DNA from: Desulfovibrio sp. OH1186_COT-070
Lineage (GTDB): Bacteria > Desulfobacterota > Desulfovibrionia > Desulfovibrionales > Desulfovibrionaceae
NCBI RefSeq assembly: GCF_003860215.1
Contig: NZ_RQYH01000014.1
Coordinates: 1 to 47,266 of the forward strand
DNA length: 47,266 bases
Direction of reading: 5' to 3'
Part shown: one piece after another, positions 43,520 to 47,266 of the stretch
Position numbering within the stretch: position 1 is the first letter of the stretch
Layout of the letters: each line of letters begins with the position of its first letter
Notes under the pieces: model-generated
What the model saw: only the letters and a program-made list of their open reading frames with translations
Databases searched by the model: none
Told to the model about the DNA's origin: nothing
Made by a program: the position numbers and the translations under genes

Positions 43520-44716
43520 GTGTCCGAGCCTCTTCGCCTTGATCCGCCCGTATCCGGGCGTTCCCCCCGCCTGCGGCACGCGCTGCTTGCCTGCGGCCTT
43601 TTGCTGGCGGCGCTGTGCTGCTGGTGGTGGCTTCAGCCTCCGGGCCCGACCAGTGTGCGGGCTGTGGTTGACGGCATGGTCTTCCCGGTGGTGTCGCCTT
43701 TTTCCGCCAGGGTGGAAGCCGTTTTTGTCGCAGAAGGCGATCGCGTCCGGCAGGGGCAGGTGCTCGCGCGCATGGACACCACAGAACTGAAGGAACGCTT
43801 TGCCGCTGCCGGACGCGAAACCGCTGCCCTGCGCACGCCTTCCGGCCCTCCGGGAATGGAGGAAATGGCGCAGCGCCTCAAGGCAGCGCAGGAGGCGGAG
43901 CAGGACATGACACGCAGGCTCGGGCTTGCGCGGCATGAGGAAGACATGAAGCGGCGGGTGCGCGAGGAGCGTGTGACCGAACATGTGCGCGCCCAGCTTC
44001 ATCGGCGCTCGCTGGACAATCAGGGGGGCGAGGCGGCTGTCGGCAAGGCGCGTTATACCGCAGCCAGAGAGGCCGAAACGCGGGCGCGTCAGAACATGGA
44101 GCGTGCCGCAGCCGATTTTGAAACGGCCAGCCGCGAGCGCGCCGCTCTGGATCAGGAACTTGCCCGTATTCGCCAAGAGATGCTGCACGACAGGCAGATG
44201 GCCTCCCGCTCCCGCTCCGCAGTGCGTGCCGCCACCGGGCCTGCGGCTGCCCTGCCCGCCCTGCCGGACGAAAACCTCCGTGCGCCTGCGGACGGCCGCA
44301 TCCTGCCCGGCATGGCCCGCGCCGGACAGACCGTGCCGCGCGATGCGCCCCTGCTTTTTTTGCTGCCCGAAGGAAAAGACGGCGCGGAATCGTACTGGGT
44401 TATGGCCTATTTTTCTCCGGAAAACAGGAATGCCCTTCAGGCGGGACAGACCTGCTCCGTGCTTTTGCCCGACGATACCGTGCTGGACGGACGCATTCTG
44501 GAAGTGCTGGAAAACCGGGAACTGCCTCCGGACATGCCGCTCCCCCCCCGCAGCGGCGAAAGGTCTGGCGCAGCAGATGCGCCCCATACAGCCTCCGGGC
44601 AGCAGCATGTACCCGTGCGGGTGAGCCTTGATCCGGGCAAAGGGCCGGCGCCCCTGCCCGGCACCGCCGCCACGTGTACGGTGCGCCCTTCTTTCTTCCG
44701 GAACCGTTTTTTCTGA
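43520..44716 (+). CDS. HlyD-type membrane fusion protein (orphan)
   Basis: Periplasmic adaptor of the HlyD/EmrA type, which links an inner-membrane exporter to an outer-membrane channel. The 398-aa protein has a short cytoplasmic N-terminus, one membrane helix (about 22-39, LLACGLLLAALCCWWWL), a biotinyl-lipoyl half (VSPFSARVEAVFVAEGDRVR, QGQVLARMDTTEL), a coiled coil from about residue 100 to 245, and the second lipoyl half (LRAPADGRILPGMARAGQTV). A beta-barrel region (YWVMAYFSPENRNALQAGQT) follows. A Pro/Ser-rich insert breaks up the C-terminal barrel. The start is a GTG at 43520. No exporter or outer-membrane factor is adjacent, so its partner is elsewhere. Envelope polysaccharide export is a guess from the GT61 neighbour. 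Confidence 0.85.
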   Translation: MSEPLRLDPPVSGRSPRLRHALLACGLLLAALCCWWWLQPPGPTSVRAVVDGMVFPVVSPFSARVEAVFVAEGDRVRQGQVLARMDTTELKERFAAAGRETAALRTPSGPPGMEEMAQRLKAAQEAEQDMTRRLGLARHEEDMKRRVREERVTEHVRAQLHRRSLDNQGGEAAVGKARYTAAREAETRARQNMERAAADFETASRERAALDQELARIRQEMLHDRQMASRSRSAVRAATGPAAALPALPDENLRAPADGRILPGMARAGQTVPRDAPLLFLLPEGKDGAESYWVMAYFSPENRNALQAGQTCSVLLPDDTVLDGRILEVLENRELPPDMPLPPRSGERSGAADAPHTASGQQHVPVRVSLDPGKGPAPLPGTAATCTVRPSFFRNRFF

Positions 44717-44761
44717 TGCTTCTGCAAGTTTTCGCCCCGAAAGGGCATGCATATCCGCGGA

Positions 44762-46687
44762 TCAGGCGTGCCCTGTGTCCTGCCGCAACGCGGCAATGAC
44801 CTGCTCCACATCCAGAGAAAAATTTTCGCCGCCTCCGGCTCCGCCGAGCGAGGTGGCCGCAAACATGTGCGTTGCCAGAGTCGCGCCGCGCTTTCTGATA
44901 TAGTCAAGCATCACGGGGATAAAGAGGTTTCTCCTGCTGAACAGGGTGAAGTGGTTGGTCAGCTTTTGGCACAGCAGGACAGAATAGAATGCGGAACCGT
45001 CAAAGCCCGCAACGTGCCGGGATGCGCAGAGCAGCCTGAGCTGGTCTGCAATGTCCAGACGCTCCGGATGCACAATCTCCCACCCGTCGCTGGCCAGAAC
45101 TTTTTCCAGCGCCGCCTCTTCCCTGACTTTTCCCGTGCTCCGGGCCGAGCGCGAAATCCAGACTTTTTTGCCGGAGATGACCCTTTGGGCGGGAAACTGG
45201 CCGAGGCGACGCCACTGCACGTCCAGCATGGGCTGGTGCGGGTCGCTTGCCGGGCTGGACACGATCAGCCTGTCCGCAAGGGTCGGCTTTTTGATCAGAA
45301 CGATTTCATTGGCAATGCCCAGCAGGGAAAATACCTGTTTTTGCCAGGAACTGACCTGATCGCGGGGCGACATGAAGAGGATCGGGCAGTCCGCGTTCCG
45401 GGGCAGGCCGTGCAGCCTGCTCAGACTCTCCAGCAAAAAGTGCCCGTAATGGGGAAAGAGGTAGCCGCCGAAAAAGCACGTGCCCCTGATGCGCTCCTGC
45501 GGGGGCGTGGGGCTGCGCTCCCTGCCCCTGTCCATCAGTGCTGCGGGAAGACATGCGCCGTTGACAAACACGCCGGACAAAAACGAATCCATGCTGCCGA
45601 GAAAAGGCATGAGCAGGGCCTGTTCCACCACCTCCGTTGCCGGGGGAGCGTCCGGGCGGTACAGCGGGGCATTCCGCTCCTCCCCGCCCGCCGCCTCCAC
45701 GCGCGCCACCGCAGGGTTACCGCCGGAACACGCGCCATCGCCGGAGTCCAGACGTTCAAATTTTTCCTTGAAATCCTTGACAAAAACATCGTCCAAGAGG
45801 GGCCCCTTCCGGCCGGGCAATGCCGACGCACTGTTGCGGCCCCTGTCCACAATGGCCTTCAGGCACGATGCAAATACCTCCGTATAACGCACATACGCGC
45901 TCCTCTCCCTGATGTGCGCCACATGGTCCCTGTCCACGCCGTCCAGAACGTATCTGCGTACGCTCTTCCAGGGTTTCACAAAAATTTCATGGAGCATGCA
46001 ATTGATGCCGAACAACTCTTCTGCGGAAAAACCGTGCACAAGAGGCCCGCTGCCGGGCTGCCCCTGCGCGTCCTCCGGCGCGAGAAGGCCCGCGCCATGA
46101 CAATAGACAGGCAGGTCCACCAGAGACAGCCGGAAAAGCAAATCCTTCCGGGCTGTTGCCATGTCCGCATAGTCTTCTGTCCAGCCGCCCACAATATCCA
46201 GAACGCCCCGCGGCAGCAGCAGCGGCGGGCGCAATGCGGCGCCGGCACGCAAAAGGGGCCAGGGCTCATGACCATCGCGGGCAGCCTGCGCTGCCCCATG
46301 CTCCCCGTCCTGCGCGGCAGTGCCGCAAAGGACGGACAGGGGCAGGCCGCGGCTCCATTTTTCCGACAAAACGCGCAGCCAGCGGCTGTTTTTCACGCTG
46401 ACGCCGTGCTCCATGTGCATGCAGATTTCTGACGGCACATGGCTCCAGCCGATGTTGTATGCGCTGACTTTCGTCACCGGGCGGGAAAGAAACCAGAGAT
46501 TGCGGATAATGCCCGCCCTGTGCAGCTCTTTCAACGCAGGCGCATGGCGCAGACCGGGCAGGGCCAGCACGGTGATCTGCAACTGCTCTCTGGTTGTTGT
46601 TTTGCAGAGATCCGTGAGGCTTTTGACGGGAATGGCATCCCCTTCGGCAAGCACCAGCACTGCGTTGATTGTGGACGGCATCTGCAT
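44762..46687 (-). CDS. Two-domain glycosyltransferase, GT2-like N-terminus and GT61 C-terminus
   Basis: A 641-aa cytoplasmic protein. The C-terminal part, about residues 330-640, is a GT61 (DUF563) domain with CFFGGYLFPHYGHFLLESLS, the characteristic His-Phe-x-x-Glu-x segment, then VWISRSARSTGKVREEAALE and HVAGFDGSAFYSVLLC. The N-terminal part, to about residue 230, recalls a GT2 GT-A domain (STINAVLVLAEGDAIPVKSL, ALRPPLLLPRGVLDIVGGWT, KDLLFRLSLVDLPVYC). It lacks a clear DxD, so may be degenerate. The middle is rich in Ala and Gly. Likely substrate is a surface glycan. The start is uncertain: ATG 46687 is chosen, with ATG 46696 and 46681 as alternatives. Confidence 0.8.
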   Translation of the reverse strand: MQMPSTINAVLVLAEGDAIPVKSLTDLCKTTTREQLQITVLALPGLRHAPALKELHRAGIIRNLWFLSRPVTKVSAYNIGWSHVPSEICMHMEHGVSVKNSRWLRVLSEKWSRGLPLSVLCGTAAQDGEHGAAQAARDGHEPWPLLRAGAALRPPLLLPRGVLDIVGGWTEDYADMATARKDLLFRLSLVDLPVYCHGAGLLAPEDAQGQPGSGPLVHGFSAEELFGINCMLHEIFVKPWKSVRRYVLDGVDRDHVAHIRERSAYVRYTEVFASCLKAIVDRGRNSASALPGRKGPLLDDVFVKDFKEKFERLDSGDGACSGGNPAVARVEAAGGEERNAPLYRPDAPPATEVVEQALLMPFLGSMDSFLSGVFVNGACLPAALMDRGRERSPTPPQERIRGTCFFGGYLFPHYGHFLLESLSRLHGLPRNADCPILFMSPRDQVSSWQKQVFSLLGIANEIVLIKKPTLADRLIVSSPASDPHQPMLDVQWRRLGQFPAQRVISGKKVWISRSARSTGKVREEAALEKVLASDGWEIVHPERLDIADQLRLLCASRHVAGFDGSAFYSVLLCQKLTNHFTLFSRRNLFIPVMLDYIRKRGATLATHMFAATSLGGAGGGENFSLDVEQVIAALRQDTGHA

Positions 46688-46842
46688 GTTCCGCATTTCT
46701 CCCTTGAGGGCAAACCGTATCCGGGCTGCCCTGCGGCGGTCAAGCGGGGCCGATTTCCCGCCGCCATCCGGAGCCGGGATGGGGTCTTCCCCCACACGAA
46801 CAGCCGTGCCTGGAAAGGCTTGCCGGAGCGCACAAAAAATTC

Positions 46843-46872
46843 TTGACAATTTTCCGCTCTTTGGGGCATGTT
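46843..46872 (+). promoter_or_regulatory. Promoter for tRNA-Ala
   Basis: A consensus TTGACA (46843-46848) is followed after 18 bases by CATGTT (46867-46872). The predicted start point lies about six bases before the tRNA, as expected for a stable RNA. The -10 is weak. Confidence 0.55.
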
Positions 46873-46884
46873 CTTTTTCGCTGT

Positions 46885-46960
<76 letters not shown>

Positions 46961-46968
46961 GAATTTGC

Positions 46969-46999
46969 GGGTTTGCAGAAATTTCTGCAAACCCTTTTT
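46969..46999 (+). terminator. Intrinsic terminator of tRNA-Ala
   Basis: GGGTTTGCAG (46969-46978) and CTGCAAACCC (46985-46994) pair perfectly around AAATTT and run into TTTTTCTTTTT. It begins nine bases after the encoded CCA. Confidence 0.92.
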
Positions 47000-47044
47000 C
47001 TTTTTGCTTGCCCCGATTTTTGAGGGAGGCCCGATCATGCACGC

Positions 47045-47076
47045 AAAAAAGCCGCCTGCACAGAAGCACAGGCGGC
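47045..47076 (-). terminator. Intrinsic terminator of the leftward gene at the window end
   Basis: GCCGCCTG (47051-47058) and CAGGCGGC (47069-47076) form an 8-bp stem. On the - strand it is followed by six Ts (47050-47045). It lies 26 bases after the stop of the partial gene. Confidence 0.8.
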
Positions 47077-47101
47077 CATCGTGTTTTGCTGAAGGTGCAG
47101 A

Positions 47102-47266
47102 TCACATCATCTTTGTGTCGTCGTTGATCCGGTCAACAACAGCCTGCAACGACTCCGCACGGTAGGCGAAAAGCGTCAGCTTCCGCAGGGCATTGGCATC
47201 AGACGAATTGGCAATGTAGGAAGTCACGGACTGGGGAAGCGTGCCAAAGCGCGCCTCCAGCAAATC
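47102..47266 (-). CDS. C-terminal end of a DUF4351-like protein (partial)
   Basis: The last 54 codons of a leftward gene run in from the window edge to a TGA at 47104-47102. The segment LLEARFGTLPQSVTSYIA, followed by ALRKLTLFAYRAESLQAVVD, resembles the DUF4351 C-terminal domain, which often ends Rpn/PDDEXK-type proteins once annotated as transposases or recombination-promoting nucleases. The nuclease part, if present, is outside. Short and partial, so the family call is tentative; the reading frame and its terminator are clear. Confidence 0.6.
   Translation of the reverse strand, partial: DLLEARFGTLPQSVTSYIANSSDANALRKLTLFAYRAESLQAVVDRINDDTKMM

Noticed and set aside
42596..44752. A 718-aa open frame on the - strand across the lipoprotein and HlyD-like genes
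   Set aside because: It lacks recognisable features, overlaps two better genes and is explained by composition.

Overview
The window looks like a piece of a Desulfovibrionaceae chromosome (a GC-rich, sulfate-reducer-type genome). The signs are an NfnAB electron-bifurcating transhydrogenase, strong matches to sigma-54 promoters, a DUF4198 protein with a NikR-like operator, a CTU1/TtuA-type PP-loop thiolase, and a general housekeeping protein style typical of Desulfovibrio. This assignment is inference from gene content; no 16S or ribosomal protein gene is present. Calls were made by reading protein motifs, start sites and spacing by eye; no database was searched.

Layout, left to right. 1-490 is the 3' part of an IS5/IS427-type insertion sequence with a slippery A AAA AAG site and a second, apparently inactivating, frameshift. 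795-8252 is a rod-shape and cell-wall elongation cluster (mreB, mreC, mreD, mrdA/PBP2, rodA), a small GAF-domain protein and gap. A bidirectional terminator separates it from a leftward motAB pair. 10292-18820 is mostly rightward housekeeping: a small unknown gene, purA, a DNA polymerase III delta' subunit, (leftward) a small exported protein, asnS, asd, a class IV aminotransferase, a tRNA-thiolation-type PP-loop enzyme and a hexapeptide acyltransferase. 18855-21371 is leftward: panB, an agmatinase-family gene and an unknown gene. The agmatinase-panB pair has a perfect -24/-12 sigma-54 promoter with palindromes upstream. 21561-29856 holds a DUF4198 nickel-type exported protein, hemW, recD2, aroC, cobQ and an EamA permease. 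29992-33092 is a hybrid histidine kinase overlapping a small glycosyltransferase gene. 33113-35372 is leftward nfnBA.

The most unusual part is 35591-42506: five rightward genes, all with export signals, closed by a strong terminator. They are a DUF4384 protein, a 1115-aa TPR-CHAT (caspase/separase-fold) peptidase with an intact His/Cys dyad, a helical anchored protein, an exported protein with an HExxH motif, and a second, longer DUF4384 protein. Three of the five carry the same short motif, R-x-x-R-D-L-V-F-[D/E]-[D/E], in five copies: two in each DUF4384 protein and one in the linker of the CHAT protein itself. A degenerate copy lies in the helical protein. I propose an uncharacterised extracytoplasmic CHAT-protease system in which the motif is a processing or docking site. 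The link from motif to protease is inference.

42619-47266 is envelope-related: an FG-GAP-like lipoprotein, an orphan HlyD-type membrane fusion protein behind a second sigma-54 promoter, and a GT61-type two-domain glycosyltransferase. It ends with tRNA-Ala(GGC) and the 3' end of a leftward DUF4351-like gene cut by the window edge. No CRISPR array, rRNA or complete prophage was seen.
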